Shown: positions 52,442-62,920 of the stretch, one piece after another
Position numbering within the stretch: the first letter of the stretch is position 1
Layout of the letters: every line of letters starts with the position of its first letter
NCBI RefSeq assembly: GCF_014842925.1
Contig: NZ_JACYXJ010000001.1
Coordinates: 248,001-312,000, forward strand
Source of the DNA: Roseibium polysiphoniae
GTDB lineage: Bacteria; Pseudomonadota; Alphaproteobacteria; Rhizobiales; Stappiaceae
Reading direction: 5' to 3'
DNA length: 64,000 bases
Notes under the pieces: model-generated
Databases searched by the model: none
The model's input: only the letters and a program-made list of their open reading frames with translations
What the model was told of the DNA's origin: nothing
Translations under genes and position numbers: made by a program

Positions 52442-54286
52442 ATGCCCCCGTATCGTTCAAGAACCTCGACCCATGGCCGCAACATGGCGGGCGCGCGCAG
52501 CTTGTGGCGCGCAACCGGCATGAAGGACAATGATTTCGGCAAGCCGATCATTGCCATCGCGAACTCCTTCACCCAGTTCGTGCCTGGCCATGTGCACCTG
52601 AAAGATCTTGGTCAGCTGGTCGCTCGGGAAGTCGAAAAAGCCGGTGGCATCGCAAAGGAATTCAACACCATTGCGGTCGATGATGGCATCGCCATGGGGC
52701 ATGACGGCATGCTCTATTCGCTGCCCTCGCGCGAGGTCATCGCCGATGCCGTGGAATATATGGTCAACGGCCACTGCGCCGATGCCATTGTCTGCATTTC
52801 CAACTGCGACAAGATCACCCCGGGCATGCTGAATGCGGCCATGCGTCTGAACATTCCGGTCGTCTTCGTTTCTGGCGGCCCGATGGAGGCCGGCAAGGTT
52901 GTTCTGGAAAACGGCGTCGCGAAGGCGGTTGACTTGGTCGACGCCATGGTCATGGCCGCAGATGACAGTGCATCAGATGCCGACGTGATGGAAATGGAAC
53001 AGAACGCCTGTCCGACTTGCGGCTCTTGCTCGGGCATGTTTACGGCAAACTCGATGAACTGCCTTACGGAGGCCCTCGGCCTTGCGCTGCCAGGCAACGG
53101 CTCGACACTGGCAACCCATGCGGACCGGGAACGGCTGTTCGTCGAAGCAGGTCATCTGATCGTCGATTTGGCGAAGCGCTACTACGAGCAGGATGACGAA
53201 AGCGTTCTGCCGCGCTCCATCGCCAATTTCCAGGCCTTTGAAAACGCCATGACCCTGGATATCTCCATGGGTGGCTCGACCAACACGATCCTTCATCTCC
53301 TTGCTGCGTCCTACGAAGGCGAAGTGGGGTTCACGATGGATGACATTGATCGTCTGTCCCGCAAGGTCCCGGTGCTGTGCAAGGTCGCACCGGCGATCGA
53401 GAACATCCACATGGAAGACGTTCATCGCGCTGGCGGCATCATGGGCATCCTCGGCGAACTGGATCGGGCAGGGCACCTGCACTCGGACAATCCGACGGTC
53501 CACTCGGCCTCCATGAAGGAAGCCTTGGCGCGCTGGGATGTCTGTCAGACCAACTCCGAAAGCGTTCACAAGTTCTATAAGGCAGCTCCTGGCGGCGTCC
53601 CGACACAGGTCGCCTTCAGTCAGGAGCGCCGTTGGGATGAGCTCGACCTCGATCGGACCTCTGGTGTGATCCGCGACGGCAAACATGCCTACAGCAAGGA
53701 CGGCGGTCTCGCGGTTCTTTATGGCAACATCGCCGAAGACGGCTGTGTCGTGAAAACCGCCGGCGTTGATGAGAGCATCCTGAAGTTCTCCGGACCGGCC
53801 CGGATCTTTGAGAGCCAGGACAGCGCTGTGAGCGCGATCCTGACCGGCAAGGTTCACGAGGGTGATGTGGTGCTGATCCGCTACGAGGGGCCGCGCGGCG
53901 GGCCTGGTATGCAGGAGATGCTCTATCCGACCAGCTATCTGAAGTCCAAAGGGCTTGGCAAGGCCTGTGCGCTGATCACCGACGGCCGTTTCTCAGGCGG
54001 CTCCTCAGGGCTGTCCATTGGTCACATTTCGCCTGAAGCTGCCGAGGGCGGCGCGATCGGTCTCGTGGAAGAAGGTGACACCATCGTCATCGATATCCCG
54101 AACCGTGTGATGAAGGTCGACCTCTCTGACGGCGAACTGGCTGAGCGCCGTACACAGATGGACCTGAAGGGCGATGCGGCCTGGAAACCGGTCGAAAAGC
54201 GCAAGCGCAAGATCACTACAGCATTGCGGGCGTATGCAGCCCTGACGACCTCTGCGTCAAAGGGCGCCGTTCGCGTCGTCGACTGA
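52442..54286 (+). CDS. ilvD: Dihydroxy-acid dehydratase
   Basis: Protein of 614 residues, full length for IlvD. It begins [20 protein letters not shown], the standard start, and keeps the FeS cysteines in [20 protein letters not shown] and [20 protein letters not shown]. The C-terminus has [20 protein letters not shown] with the substrate serine and [11 protein letters not shown]. It dehydrates 2,3-dihydroxy-3-methylbutanoate and its isoleucine counterpart in branched-chain amino acid synthesis in the cytoplasm. It stands alone and ends with a clear terminator at 54315-54342. Confidence 0.98.
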   Translation: MPPYRSRTSTHGRNMAGARSLWRATGMKDNDFGKPIIAIANSFTQFVPGHVHLKDLGQLVAREVEKAGGIAKEFNTIAVDDGIAMGHDGMLYSLPSREVIADAVEYMVNGHCADAIVCISNCDKITPGMLNAAMRLNIPVVFVSGGPMEAGKVVLENGVAKAVDLVDAMVMAADDSASDADVMEMEQNACPTCGSCSGMFTANSMNCLTEALGLALPGNGSTLATHADRERLFVEAGHLIVDLAKRYYEQDDESVLPRSIANFQAFENAMTLDISMGGSTNTILHLLAASYEGEVGFTMDDIDRLSRKVPVLCKVAPAIENIHMEDVHRAGGIMGILGELDRAGHLHSDNPTVHSASMKEALARWDVCQTNSESVHKFYKAAPGGVPTQVAFSQERRWDELDLDRTSGVIRDGKHAYSKDGGLAVLYGNIAEDGCVVKTAGVDESILKFSGPARIFESQDSAVSAILTGKVHEGDVVLIRYEGPRGGPGMQEMLYPTSYLKSKGLGKACALITDGRFSGGSSGLSIGHISPEAAEGGAIGLVEEGDTIVIDIPNRVMKVDLSDGELAERRTQMDLKGDAAWKPVEKRKRKITTALRAYAALTTSASKGAVRVVD

Positions 54287-54314
54287 CGGGCGCAAAACGC
54301 AGATTTGAATACGG

Positions 54315-54342
54315 AAAGGCAGGCCGCCGGGCCTGCCTTTTT
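54315..54342 (+). terminator. Rho-independent terminator of ilvD
   Basis: AAAGGCAGGCC (54315-54325) pairs with GGCCTGCCTTT (54330-54340) around GCCG, followed by two more T. Confidence 0.92.
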
Positions 54343-54400
54343 ACGTTGCGAAAGCCCAACGGGCTTGGTTTGGACGCGAAAGCTGCTGACAACAGAGACG

Positions 54401-55420
54401 TCAGGCCGCGTCGAGCCAGGTGCTTGGCGGACAGCCCTTCACCCGTAGAAACTCGCGGTTGAAGTTCGACTTGGTGTTGAAGCCGCTCGCGTACATGGCG
54501 GACGTGACATTTGCCCCCGCCTTCAGTTCCTGGCAAGCGTGTTCAATCCTGAAGGTATTGATGTAGCGGGAGACATTCACTCCCGAGTAGCCGTTGATCG
54601 TCGCCGAAAGCAACTTCTCAGGGACCTTGAGGCGCCGCGCGATGCGGCCAAGCGTCAGATTCGGATCAAGGTAGATCTTTTCGCCCTTCATCAGGTCTTC
54701 AAGCGCGGCGAACAGGTCAGGATCTGCGTCATAGGCTTGAGGTCGGTCCGAAGTCTGACCGGTGCCGGAAGCTGCCTCTTTGGTTGAGTTGTCTTTGTCG
54801 GCGGTGTCTTTCAGCATGTCCGACAGGTTCAAGACACCGATCATCAGCAGGACACCGGACGAAAAGATCGAGATGACCCAGGGACGCAGCCACTCCTGGC
54901 CGGTGGCCATGATCGCAATGATGACCACGTCGCTGAATGCGGACGCCAGCAAGGCCAGTCCCACGACGCGCCACAGAACGAGCGGCCGGTCTCCGTGCTC
55001 CAGCCGTATCAGGGGCAGGGCATCAGCTCCCGAAAGCGTGGCTCTTAGAAGCAGCACCGCATAGCCGACATAGGAAGCGACAACCAGACCATCCATGATA
55101 TCGGGCAGGGTGAAGAAACAGATTGCGCCCGCAACAGGACCCAGCACGTGAAACCAGTCCCGCTTCCATGCCAGAGGACGAATGGCGGTGCTGGCGAAGG
55201 CGAGGTACGCAAGCGCTGGAATCACCATGGCCGTCACGGGTTGCACAGGGCCAAGCCATGAGACCCCATAGTGCTGGTTGAAGGAGATGATCATGGACTG
55301 GATGGCACAGGCCAGGATCAGGATCTGCACCATGACGGGCGTGTCTCGCGCCAGAAACGCACGCAGCCAGACATAGGCCAGAACCAGGGCGGCAAACATC
55401 GAAATGGGTAGAACTGGCAT
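54401..55420 (-). CDS. Membrane-anchored AraC-family regulator
   Basis: About 339 residues. The N-terminal 200 residues form about six or seven membrane helices (PISMFAALVLAYVWLRAFLA, ILILACAIQSMIISFNQHYG, GLVVASYVGYAVLLLRATL and others). A short Ser/Thr/Asp linker leads to an AraC HTH domain, with YLDPNLTLGRIARRLKVPEK, VNVSRYINTFRIEHACQELK and ASGFNTKSNFNREFLRVKGC (second helix-turn-helix). This layout lets a membrane sensor bind DNA directly. The start is uncertain: ATG 55420 begins at the first helix, but the frame continues to a GTG at 55510 with GGAG upstream. It diverges from a secreted hydrolase gene, the likely target. Confidence 0.85.
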   Translation of the reverse strand: MPVLPISMFAALVLAYVWLRAFLARDTPVMVQILILACAIQSMIISFNQHYGVSWLGPVQPVTAMVIPALAYLAFASTAIRPLAWKRDWFHVLGPVAGAICFFTLPDIMDGLVVASYVGYAVLLLRATLSGADALPLIRLEHGDRPLVLWRVVGLALLASAFSDVVIIAIMATGQEWLRPWVISIFSSGVLLMIGVLNLSDMLKDTADKDNSTKEAASGTGQTSDRPQAYDADPDLFAALEDLMKGEKIYLDPNLTLGRIARRLKVPEKLLSATINGYSGVNVSRYINTFRIEHACQELKAGANVTSAMYASGFNTKSNFNREFLRVKGCPPSTWLDAA

Positions 55421-55526
55421 GGCACCGATCGCGCTTGAACCTGGTTGGCCTTGTCCCAGATCCGGTTTCAGGACGACCTTGAACCGGATATAGGACGTAT
55501 TTCGTCTCACGTTTCAACAGTCTCCA

Positions 55527-55546
55527 TCCTGTGATCCACCACAGGA
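55527..55546. promoter_or_regulatory. Palindrome between the AraC-family gene and the hydrolase gene
   Basis: TCCTGTG (55527-55533) and CACAGGA (55540-55546), seven-base arms with a six-base spacer, directly on the ribosome site of the hydrolase gene. Possible operator or RNA hairpin occluding translation. Confidence 0.4.
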
Positions 55547-55558
55547 AAGACCAATTCG

Positions 55559-56599
55559 ATGAAACACCTTCTTTTCGCCGCTGGCCTTCTTGGTTCCCTC
55601 GTCACGGGAGCCGAGGCCGAAACGCTCAGTGGCTATGACCGGTTTGATATCAAGGCCAGTCATCGCAGCCATCTCATCCAAGGGTCTGTCTGGTATCCTG
55701 CCGGTTCCAGAACCTATGCGGTGCCGATTGGCGACAATCCTCTTTTTCATGGCACGAAGGCCCTCATAGGGCCAAAGATTGCTGACGGGAAATTCCCACT
55801 CGTCGTGCTCTCCCATGGCTCTGGTGGCAATATGGACAGCCTCGGTTGGCTCTCGTCGGAGCTGGCGCTGCGCGGTGCGATGGTGCTGGCGGTCAATCAT
55901 CCGGGTAGCACGTCCGGCGACAGTTCCCCTCGGCGGTCCACACGCTTCTCCGATCGGGTTCATGACTTGTCGGCTGCTCTGGATCTTTTTCTGAACGATC
56001 AGGAGTTTGGTCAGAAGGTGGACCGGTCCAGAATTTTTTCACTTGGCTTTTCGCTGGGCGGTGGTGCGGCCCTTCAAAGCATTGGCCTGACGCTTAAGGC
56101 CTCCAAGATCGGTGACTATTGTGCCGACAATCCGAAAGCACCGGGCTGTGACTTCTATGGCAAGGGCGGTGTTGATTTCAGAAACGTCAATTTTGCTCTG
56201 ACCGACGGCAACTATGCGGATCCCAGGTTGGCCGGAACCATCGCGGTTGATCCGGGCTGGCCATATGCCTTTACCGACGAGAGCATCGCCTCCATGGAAA
56301 AATCGGTGCTTCTGATCAATCTGGGATCGCAGGAGACCCTGCCGTTTCAGGTCAATGTTGGACAGAAGGGCAGCGGCATGGCGGATCGCCTGCCAAACGC
56401 CACGCACGTTGAAATAGCGCCATCCAACCATTTTTCTTTCCTCGCGCTTTGCAAGGAGAAGGCACGCTTCATTCTACAGGAGGAAGGAGAGGATCCGATC
56501 TGTGACAACCCGGCGGGGTCTGATCGGGCCGTCGTCCATCGGCAGGTAATCGACGCAGTCTCGGACTTCCTGCAGCTGCCGGGTGAGCAAAGGAACTAG
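55559..56599 (+). CDS. Secreted alpha/beta hydrolase, predicted dienelactone hydrolase family
   Basis: Protein of 346 residues. The signal peptide HLLFAAGLLGSLVTGAEAE is clear. The hydrolase core has FPLVVLSHGSGGNMDSLGWL (oxyanion HG), the nucleophile FSLGFSLGGGAALQS (G-x-S-x-G) and the late histidine in PSNHFSFLALC. The family is COG4188-like, related to dienelactone hydrolases and platelet-activating-factor acetylhydrolases. It should act in the periplasm; the substrate is unknown. It starts just after the palindromic divergent promoter of the AraC-like membrane regulator. Confidence 0.85.
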   Translation: MKHLLFAAGLLGSLVTGAEAETLSGYDRFDIKASHRSHLIQGSVWYPAGSRTYAVPIGDNPLFHGTKALIGPKIADGKFPLVVLSHGSGGNMDSLGWLSSELALRGAMVLAVNHPGSTSGDSSPRRSTRFSDRVHDLSAALDLFLNDQEFGQKVDRSRIFSLGFSLGGGAALQSIGLTLKASKIGDYCADNPKAPGCDFYGKGGVDFRNVNFALTDGNYADPRLAGTIAVDPGWPYAFTDESIASMEKSVLLINLGSQETLPFQVNVGQKGSGMADRLPNATHVEIAPSNHFSFLALCKEKARFILQEEGEDPICDNPAGSDRAVVHRQVIDAVSDFLQLPGEQRN

Positions 56600-56761
56600 G
56601 CGCAAAAGCGCTCGCAGGCGGCGGCTGAAAAAGCCGTCGTCTTCCCTTGTCCGCATGTGCTTAAACAGCAAAGCTTGCAATTTCAGGCAGCTACAGCATA
56701 TGGCAGAGTGAGATTTGCCCCACAACAGACCGCTCGTCGTCATCCGGACATCGTTTCACAT

Positions 56762-57853
56762 ATGGATTCTCTGACACAATTCGTTCTTGGCGCCGCCGTG
56801 TCGACCGTCGTTCTCGGCAAGAAGCTCGGCCCGAGAAAAGCAGCGCTTGTGGGCGGCGTTCTTGGAACTCTTCCGGATCTGGATGTTTTCATTCCCTTCG
56901 ACGATCCGGTCGATACCTTCGTGTTTCACCGTGGATGGACCCATTCTCTTTTTGTCCATGCCTTGGCGGCGCCTCTGATCGGTGAGGGGCTGGTACGGCT
57001 GTTCAAGGGCCTGCGCGATCATCGCTGGTTGACCTGGCTTGCCGTCTTCCTGTGCCTGTCGACCCATGCGCTGCTGGATGCAATGACGATCTATGGCACC
57101 CGGCTTCTCTGGCCTGTTTACCCTGAGCCCTTGGGCGTCGGGTCCATCTTCATCATCGACCCGCTCTACACGCTGCCACTGCTTGGTATCGTCCTCTGGG
57201 CATTGTTCAAGAAGGATTGGTCGAAGGGCTTTTCACGCGGTATAGCGGCGGCAGTGGTCTTCAGCACGGCCTATCTTGGCTTTGGTGTCGCGGTTCAATC
57301 CCATATGGAAAACCGGGCCAGGGACGTCTTTGCCGAAGCCGGGATCGAGCCGGATCAGATGATGGCACTCGCAGCGCCCTTCAACTCCGTTCTCTGGAAG
57401 GTGATCGGCATCGAAAACGGCACCTATCACAACCTTTATCTGTCGCTCCTCGATGATGATGCTCCGGCCAAAATCTATAGTCATCCACGGCGTCCCGATC
57501 TGACTGCCTGCCTTGAGGACAACGAGGCCTTTGAGAAGCTGGTTTGGTTTAGCCGTGGATATTTCAAAGCCGAGATGGTCGAAAATCAGATTGTTGTTTC
57601 GGACCTCAGGATGGGCATGACACCGGCCTATGTGTTTCGCTTCGCTGTTGCAGAGCAGGCAGGTGACGGCGCGCAGGCAATTTCCCCGAAACGCGAAATG
57701 AGCCACCGAGCGCTATCAAATGGGGATGGCGATTGGATGGTCGCACGGCTCTTGGGGCAGCAGGCTGTTCGGGCGGCCGAGGCCGTTGAGGGCTTTGACG
57801 CCGGCAGCACCATGACTTGCGCCGTCGAAGGGCCGATACAGCCTGCAGGCTAG
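56762..57853 (+). CDS. YdjM/DUF457-type membrane-bound metal-dependent hydrolase
   Basis: Protein of 363 residues. It begins MDSLTQFVLGAAVSTVVLGKKLG and has about five helices in the first 200 residues. The family motif HRGWTHSLFVHALAAPLI and the later LSTHALLDAMTIYGTRLLWP supply histidines and aspartates for metal binding, as in LexA-regulated YdjM relatives. The C-terminal 160 residues are soluble and may be periplasmic. The function is unproven. The frame extends upstream of 56762, but the conserved start is this ATG. Confidence 0.85.
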   Translation: MDSLTQFVLGAAVSTVVLGKKLGPRKAALVGGVLGTLPDLDVFIPFDDPVDTFVFHRGWTHSLFVHALAAPLIGEGLVRLFKGLRDHRWLTWLAVFLCLSTHALLDAMTIYGTRLLWPVYPEPLGVGSIFIIDPLYTLPLLGIVLWALFKKDWSKGFSRGIAAAVVFSTAYLGFGVAVQSHMENRARDVFAEAGIEPDQMMALAAPFNSVLWKVIGIENGTYHNLYLSLLDDDAPAKIYSHPRRPDLTACLEDNEAFEKLVWFSRGYFKAEMVENQIVVSDLRMGMTPAYVFRFAVAEQAGDGAQAISPKREMSHRALSNGDGDWMVARLLGQQAVRAAEAVEGFDAGSTMTCAVEGPIQPAG

Positions 57854-57936
57854 GGGTGGAACCCAGATGGTAACATAGGCGCGGACCCCACTTATGCCTA
57901 GGGCATCTGACGCTTCTGAAGGGCGAGTACATACGT

Positions 57937-57965
57937 ATTCTAAGTATTACTAGCTATGTTAGAAT
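57937..57965. promoter_or_regulatory. Inverted repeat upstream of the chemotaxis gene pair
   Basis: ATTCTAA (57937-57943) and TTAGAAT (57959-57965) with a 15-base spacer, in an AT-rich stretch about 95 bases before the PAS gene. Possible operator or promoter element. Confidence 0.35.
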
Positions 57966-58058
57966 TTACTAAGCGTTTATCCGCGGTCACCTAGACTTCT
58001 GGCAGTCCACCCTGACTGAAAAATCCAGATATTCCGCGGAAAAACGCAGCAGATAGTC

Positions 58059-58676
58059 ATGTCAAGAAACGTTACGGTTACCGGGATCGAAAGAACCTTC
58101 GGCGACAACGATATCATTGTCAGCAAAACCAATTTGAAGGGCCACATCACCTACGCGAATGATGTTTTCCTCAAGATCGCTGACTTTACGGAAAAGGAAG
58201 TCCTCGGTCAGCCGCACAGCCTGATCCGGCATCCGCAGATGCCGCGGTGCGTGTTCAAGCTGCTGTGGCAAACAGTTGAGGCCGGGCAGGAGATCTTTGC
58301 CTATGTGATCAACCGGACTAAGCACGGCGATCACTACTGGGTCTATGCCCACGTCACCCCGAGCAGGGATAGGTCAGGCCGCATCATCGGTTACCACTCG
58401 AACCGCAGGGTTCCTGATCGTGAGATCCTCGAGAACCAAATCATCCCGCTCTACCGCGATCTACTTCGAGAAGAAACGCGTCACGGGGACCGCAAGACCG
58501 GCATGCTGGCCGGAGAGCAGATGATGAAGGATCTGCTCGCGCGCGAAGGTGTCGCCTACGACGAATACATCGCGACGCTGGGAAAACCTCATTTGCGCGC
58601 AAGCCGCGAGGGGCAGGTGTCTCTGCCGCGTGACCAGGCAATTCAATTGGAACAATCGACATGTTTTCAGGCTTGA
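58059..58676 (+). CDS. PAS-domain protein, Aer-like sensor
   Basis: Protein of 205 residues. A PAS domain of the Aer type fills residues about 15-125: [20 protein letters not shown], then [23 protein letters not shown] segment, and [27 protein letters not shown]; Aer homologues bind FAD here. The C-terminal helices are soluble, without a membrane anchor or signalling domain. The stop overlaps the following chemoreceptor gene by 16 bases, so the two proteins are made together and probably form a split Aer-like redox or energy sensor. Confidence 0.88.
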   Translation: MSRNVTVTGIERTFGDNDIIVSKTNLKGHITYANDVFLKIADFTEKEVLGQPHSLIRHPQMPRCVFKLLWQTVEAGQEIFAYVINRTKHGDHYWVYAHVTPSRDRSGRIIGYHSNRRVPDREILENQIIPLYRDLLREETRHGDRKTGMLAGEQMMKDLLAREGVAYDEYIATLGKPHLRASREGQVSLPRDQAIQLEQSTCFQA

Positions 58677-59821
58677 ACAAATCTTCCTTGAGAAAAGCCA
58701 TATCCGTCTGCCGTGCTGTGGCGGATGGCGATTTCGAGGCGCGGATCACCAATATTTCAGAGACCGGCGAAGCGGCAGAGCTCATGCACGCGATCAATCT
58801 CCTGATAGATCGGACAGATGCTTACCTGCGCGAGTCCAAGGCCTGCCTCGACTACGTCGGCCGCAACCAGCACTTCCGTCTGATTGCCGAGAAGGGGATG
58901 GTTGGAAGCTTCAAGGAAGCGGCCACCAGCATCAACAAGGCCACACTGTCGATCAAGGAAAAGCACGACGACTTCTGCAAGCTGGGGTCTGATTTCGAAG
59001 GTCAGCTTCAGGACGTGGTTCAGTCGGTGACCGATACCGTTGGTGACCTGAATGTGGTTTCCGAGAATGTCGCGCGGGCTTGCTCCGAAGCAAATGAGCA
59101 ATCGGTCATGGTGGCCGCCGGTGCAGAAGAAGCTTCGACCAACATGCACAGTGTTGCCGCTTCAACCGAAGAGCTGACGAGCTCCATCACGGAGATCAAC
59201 CGGCAGGTCGTGTCTGCAGCCGAGATCGCAAGTGGAGCGGTGGACAAGTCGCAGAGAATGAGTCGGGAAATCGACAGTCTTTCCCGCAGTTCGATGAAAA
59301 TCGGCGAAGTGGTTCAGCTGATCAACGACATCGCCGCCCAGACCAACCTGCTGGCCTTGAACGCCACCATCGAGGCCGCTCGGGCCGGTGAGATGGGAAG
59401 AGGCTTTGCCATTGTTGCGCAAGAGGTCAAGGCGCTGGCCAGTCAGACGGCCAATGCGACCGAGGACATCAACGCGCAGATTTCAGGTCTCCAGTCCGTC
59501 ACAGCCAATGCGGTTGAGGCCAATGCCGAGATCAGCGATGCGATTGAGCGCGTCAGTGAGATTTCGTCTGCCATTGCCTCCGCTGTGGACCAGCAGACCC
59601 TGGCAACGGGGGAAATCGCCCACAATGTGGAAGATGCCGCCACCGGTGCGACGAACGTTACCGCAAGCATTGTTGGTGTTCAGTCCGCGACAGCTGAGAC
59701 ATATGAGGTGAGCGGAAGGGTCGTTGGGGCCGCAAGCAATCTCCAACAGCAGGAGATCAATCTCCAGCAACTTCGCAGGCAAATGATCACCTTCCTGGAG
59801 ACAGCGAGAAAAGTCGGCTAG
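58661..59821 (+). CDS. Soluble methyl-accepting chemotaxis protein
   Basis: Protein of 386 residues with no membrane helix. A HAMP-like region ([20 protein letters not shown]) lies near residues 22-75, followed by an MCP signalling domain: [20 protein letters not shown] marks the hairpin tip, and the helices around it carry ESI-type repeats ([20 protein letters not shown]). It would dock CheA/CheW through the tip. Overlapping start with the PAS protein gene suggests the pair works as one sensor. A strong bidirectional terminator follows. Confidence 0.93.
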   Translation: MFSGLNKSSLRKAISVCRAVADGDFEARITNISETGEAAELMHAINLLIDRTDAYLRESKACLDYVGRNQHFRLIAEKGMVGSFKEAATSINKATLSIKEKHDDFCKLGSDFEGQLQDVVQSVTDTVGDLNVVSENVARACSEANEQSVMVAAGAEEASTNMHSVAASTEELTSSITEINRQVVSAAEIASGAVDKSQRMSREIDSLSRSSMKIGEVVQLINDIAAQTNLLALNATIEAARAGEMGRGFAIVAQEVKALASQTANATEDINAQISGLQSVTANAVEANAEISDAIERVSEISSAIASAVDQQTLATGEIAHNVEDAATGATNVTASIVGVQSATAETYEVSGRVVGAASNLQQQEINLQQLRRQMITFLETARKVG

Positions 59822-59848
59822 CGTCTCCGGCAAACGAGTTCGAAATAC

Positions 59849-59882
59849 AAAAAGCCGCGCAGAGGATCTGCGCGGCTTTTTT
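59849..59882. terminator. Bidirectional Rho-independent terminator
   Basis: GCCGCGCAGA (59854-59863) and TCTGCGCGGC (59867-59876) around GGA, with AAAAA on the left and TTTTTT on the right; shared by the chemoreceptor gene and the minus-strand gene after it. Confidence 0.92.
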
Positions 59883-59903
59883 AGGTTACTCGGGAACCTG
59901 AAC

Positions 59904-60272
59904 TTATGAGTCGGAGCGGTTCTCCAGCTCACGGCGGATCTTCAGCTTTTCTTCGCCGTTGAGATCACCGACCATGTCCTTGGAGCCACGTGCCGGGACG
60001 TCTTTTGCTTCGTCCATACGAGCTTCTGCATTGGCAGCAGCGGAAGCACCTGGCAGGATCGGACGGTCGCCATTTGCATCACCGGTAACAGCTTCGCTCT
60101 TTTCGAAAGGCTTGGCAGGTGCATCTGCTTCAACTTCGGCCTGAACGGCAGCGCTCGGGCGGATGAGTTCATCGCCATTGGCATCGCCGATCATTTTGCC
60201 ATCTGCCTGTGCGGCGCTGATCATGGCCGTGGAAGCGAAGAGGCCAGCGAAAAGGGTCTTGGTAAAACGCAT
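59904..60272 (-). CDS. Secreted protein with three Asp/Asn/Gly-rich repeats
   Basis: I do not recognise this 122-residue protein by family. A clear signal peptide (FTKTLFAGLFASTAMISAAQ) is followed by an acidic, alanine-rich mature part. A short motif recurs three times: IGDANGDELI (about residue 28), TGDANGDRPIL (about 63) and VGDLNGEEKL (about 101). The D-x-N-x-D pattern is like a calcium-binding EF-hand or dockerin loop, but the flanking helices are not evident. It is transcribed alone, with its promoter in the 60273-60489 gap. Confidence 0.75.
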   Translation of the reverse strand: MRFTKTLFAGLFASTAMISAAQADGKMIGDANGDELIRPSAAVQAEVEADAPAKPFEKSEAVTGDANGDRPILPGASAAANAEARMDEAKDVPARGSKDMVGDLNGEEKLKIRRELENRSDS

Positions 60273-60489
60273 AGTGATTTGCTCCTTTGTTGTTTCGGCG
60301 CCGGGTGCTGATCTTTTTCAGGATGTGAAGCTCTTATTCAGCCTCGGCGCTCGAGGGGCAAACACACGAAATGCCGGGATCGTTCCGAAAAAAATGATCA
60401 CGAAAATTTTGGTGAAATTGCTGTTCCAAGCGGCAACCGATGGAGCGGTTTTTCGTTCTGCGCGGGCCCACGCGGTGCGCGCTTCTATA

Positions 60490-60517
60490 AAGAAAAAGGC
60501 GGACCGAAGCCCGCCTT
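60490..60517 (-). terminator. Rho-independent terminator of trpE(G)
   Basis: On the minus strand AAGGCGG and CCGCCTT (60496-60502, 60511-60517) form the stem, followed by TTTTTCTTT. It lies 26 bases past the trpE(G) stop. Confidence 0.8.
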
Positions 60518-60542
60518 GAACTGTCCAATTGCCGAAGTCGGC

Positions 60543-62720
60543 TCAGGCGGGCGCTAAGGTCTTTGCCCTGGCCAGCCGGCTGACGACATTCTCGATGATC
60601 TTGTGGCCCGCATCCTGGTCGAGAGACATGATGCTCTCTGGATGGAACTGAACCGCCGCGATTGGCTCCTCGTCATGCTCTATGGCCATGATGACACCAT
60701 CCTCCGTCTCTGCGGTGACCCGGAAGTCGGAGGGCAACTTGTCCTTCTTCGCAAAAAGCGAATGGTAGCGCCCGACGATGACCGGCGCCTCGAGGCCATC
60801 AAACAGGATGGAGTTGCCGGAAATCGAGATCGGGGACGGTTTGCCGTGCATCGGAACGTCAAGCTGGCCGAGTTCGCCGCCGAGCGCCTCGGTGAGCGCC
60901 TGAAGGCCCAGGCAGACACCAAAGATTGGCAACCCACGCGAACGTGCCCGGCCGATGGTTGCCGCACAATCGAAGTCCTTTGGCGAACCGGGGCCAGGCG
61001 ACAGCACGACGAGGTCGGGATTGACGTCATAAAACACGTGGTCGGCGACGGGCGAGCGGTAGGTGACGACCTCTGCGCCGGTCTGGCGGAAATAGTTCGC
61101 AAGCGTGTGGACGAAGCTGTCCTCATGATCGACCAGCAATATTTTGAGGCCTTCGCCAAGCTTTGCCTTTTGGGTCTTGTCCTCGGTCTTGGTTGCCAGC
61201 CCTGCCTCGCGAACGGCAGCGCGCATGGCTTCCGCCTTGAGTTCGGTTTCAGCTTCCTCGTCCTCGGGAACACTGTCGTAAAGCAGTGTTGCGCCAGCGC
61301 GGATCTGCGCGACGCCATCCTTGATCCGGACCGTCCGGAGCGTCAGGCCGGTGTTCATGTCGCCGTTGAAGAGAACGGCGCCGATGGCGCCGCCATACCA
61401 GGCGCGCGGGCTCTTTTCATTCTGCTCGATGAACTCCATCGCCCAGCGTTTTGGAGCGCCGGTAACGGTCACGGCCCATGTGTGAGATAGAAAGGCGTCC
61501 AGCGCATCCATATCCTCGCGCAAGATACCCTCGATGTGGTCGACCGTATGGATCAGACGGGAGTACATCTCGATCTGCCGGCGCCCGATGACCTTCACCG
61601 AACCTGGAACAGAGACCCGGCTCTTGTCGTTGCGGTCAACGTCCGAACACATGGTCAGTTCGGCCTCATCCTTGGCCGAATTCAGAAGCTTGCGGATTTG
61701 AGCTTCGTCCTCGATGGCGTTCTTGCCGCGTCGGATGGTGCCTGAAATCGGGCAGGTCTCGACCCGGCGTCCGCCGGTCACCCGAACATACATCTCAGGG
61801 GAAGCGCCAACGAGGTATTCGCGGTTTCCCAGATTAAAGAAGAAGGAATAAGGCGACGGATTGATCTGCTGAAGCCGCCGGGAAACGGCCGATGGCGGGT
61901 TCGGGCAGGCTTCATAGAAGGTCTGGCCGGGGACTGTTTCGAACAGATCGCCGCGGCGGAAGTAGTCCTTGGCCTTGTGAACCAGCTTGGCATATTCGCC
62001 AGGCTCGTGGTCGCCCCGGCCCGGGACTTCGTTGGCCGGCATGTAAGGGCTCTTGTCGCCGTCGCGCGGTAGTCCCTTGGTGCTCTTGCCATCAATCTCG
62101 AAGTCATATTCGAGCACGTAAGCACGCTTGCCATGGTGATCGACGATCAGGATCTCATCGGGAAGGAACAGGACAACGTCCCGCTGGTCACCTGGCCGCT
62201 CCAGCTTCAGGTCAATGGGTTCGAACTGGAAGGCAATGTCATAGCCGAACGCGCCATAGAGGCCGAGCTGATCGTCGTCGCAAGCAAAGAGGTCTTTGAG
62301 CGCTCGAACGATCGAGAAGGTTGATGGCTGACGCGAACGTTCTTCCTCCTGGAACTCCCGGTCCGGCTTCTTCACAGTGAGGTCTATGCGTTCATCCGAG
62401 CTCGAGAAGTTTGCCACATCGGGATGCGCCTTCAGCGCCCGGACGACCGCTGGCATCAGGATCTTGCCGCGGTCGTTGAGCGCTCTGATTTCGACGGTTC
62501 GGTCATTGGCTTCCATCACCAGCGGCGGGTTGACCAGCGCCATGTCCCAACGGGTGTAGCGCCCCGGATATTCATAGGACGAGGCCAGGACCGCGCCACG
62601 TTCTGCATCCAGCCGATCAATCCACGCGGACGTGCCGGCTTCATAATCGGAAGGGCGGGACGTTCGCGAAATGGTGATCCCGCTTTGGCAGTTGAATGTC
62701 TGGTCAGCCAGTGCCGGCAT
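60543..62720 (-). CDS. trpE(G): Fused anthranilate synthase TrpE(G)
   Basis: Protein of 725 residues that joins both subunits. Residues about 1-515 are the chorismate-binding TrpE part: [40 protein letters not shown] and [20 protein letters not shown]. Residues about 530-725 are the TrpG glutaminase with the nucleophile cysteine in [17 protein letters not shown] and the triad histidine/glutamate in [10 protein letters not shown]. It makes anthranilate from chorismate and glutamine, the first step of tryptophan synthesis. The fusion is typical of Hyphomicrobiales. Upstream is an intact trp attenuator with leader peptide; a terminator follows the gene. Confidence 0.97.
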   Translation of the reverse strand: MPALADQTFNCQSGITISRTSRPSDYEAGTSAWIDRLDAERGAVLASSYEYPGRYTRWDMALVNPPLVMEANDRTVEIRALNDRGKILMPAVVRALKAHPDVANFSSSDERIDLTVKKPDREFQEEERSRQPSTFSIVRALKDLFACDDDQLGLYGAFGYDIAFQFEPIDLKLERPGDQRDVVLFLPDEILIVDHHGKRAYVLEYDFEIDGKSTKGLPRDGDKSPYMPANEVPGRGDHEPGEYAKLVHKAKDYFRRGDLFETVPGQTFYEACPNPPSAVSRRLQQINPSPYSFFFNLGNREYLVGASPEMYVRVTGGRRVETCPISGTIRRGKNAIEDEAQIRKLLNSAKDEAELTMCSDVDRNDKSRVSVPGSVKVIGRRQIEMYSRLIHTVDHIEGILREDMDALDAFLSHTWAVTVTGAPKRWAMEFIEQNEKSPRAWYGGAIGAVLFNGDMNTGLTLRTVRIKDGVAQIRAGATLLYDSVPEDEEAETELKAEAMRAAVREAGLATKTEDKTQKAKLGEGLKILLVDHEDSFVHTLANYFRQTGAEVVTYRSPVADHVFYDVNPDLVVLSPGPGSPKDFDCAATIGRARSRGLPIFGVCLGLQALTEALGGELGQLDVPMHGKPSPISISGNSILFDGLEAPVIVGRYHSLFAKKDKLPSDFRVTAETEDGVIMAIEHDEEPIAAVQFHPESIMSLDQDAGHKIIENVVSRLARAKTLAPA

Positions 62721-62833
62721 GGTAACTCATCCTCTGGTGTGGGCGCGGTTGGAAACACGTCCTGAAATTTTCTGAGGCCTCGGAGTGCTCACCGTTCGGT
62801 GAGGCCGACGCCCGGTCAAATGAACTTGCTCAA

Positions 62834-62873
62834 ACAAAACAAAGGCCGCCTGCGGAAACCCGCGGCGGCCTTT
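62834..62873 (-). terminator. Transcription attenuator of trpE(G)
   Basis: On the minus strand AAAGGCCGCC (62873-62864) and GGCGGCCTTT (62850-62841) form a ten-base stem, extended by GCGG/CCGC, followed by a T-rich run (GTTTTGTTTG). It is the terminator form of the trp leader. Confidence 0.85.
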
Positions 62874-62920
62874 TGTCTGCTTTGATCACGTTCAAGACAT
62901 GGAAAAGCGCTGGCCGCCGA

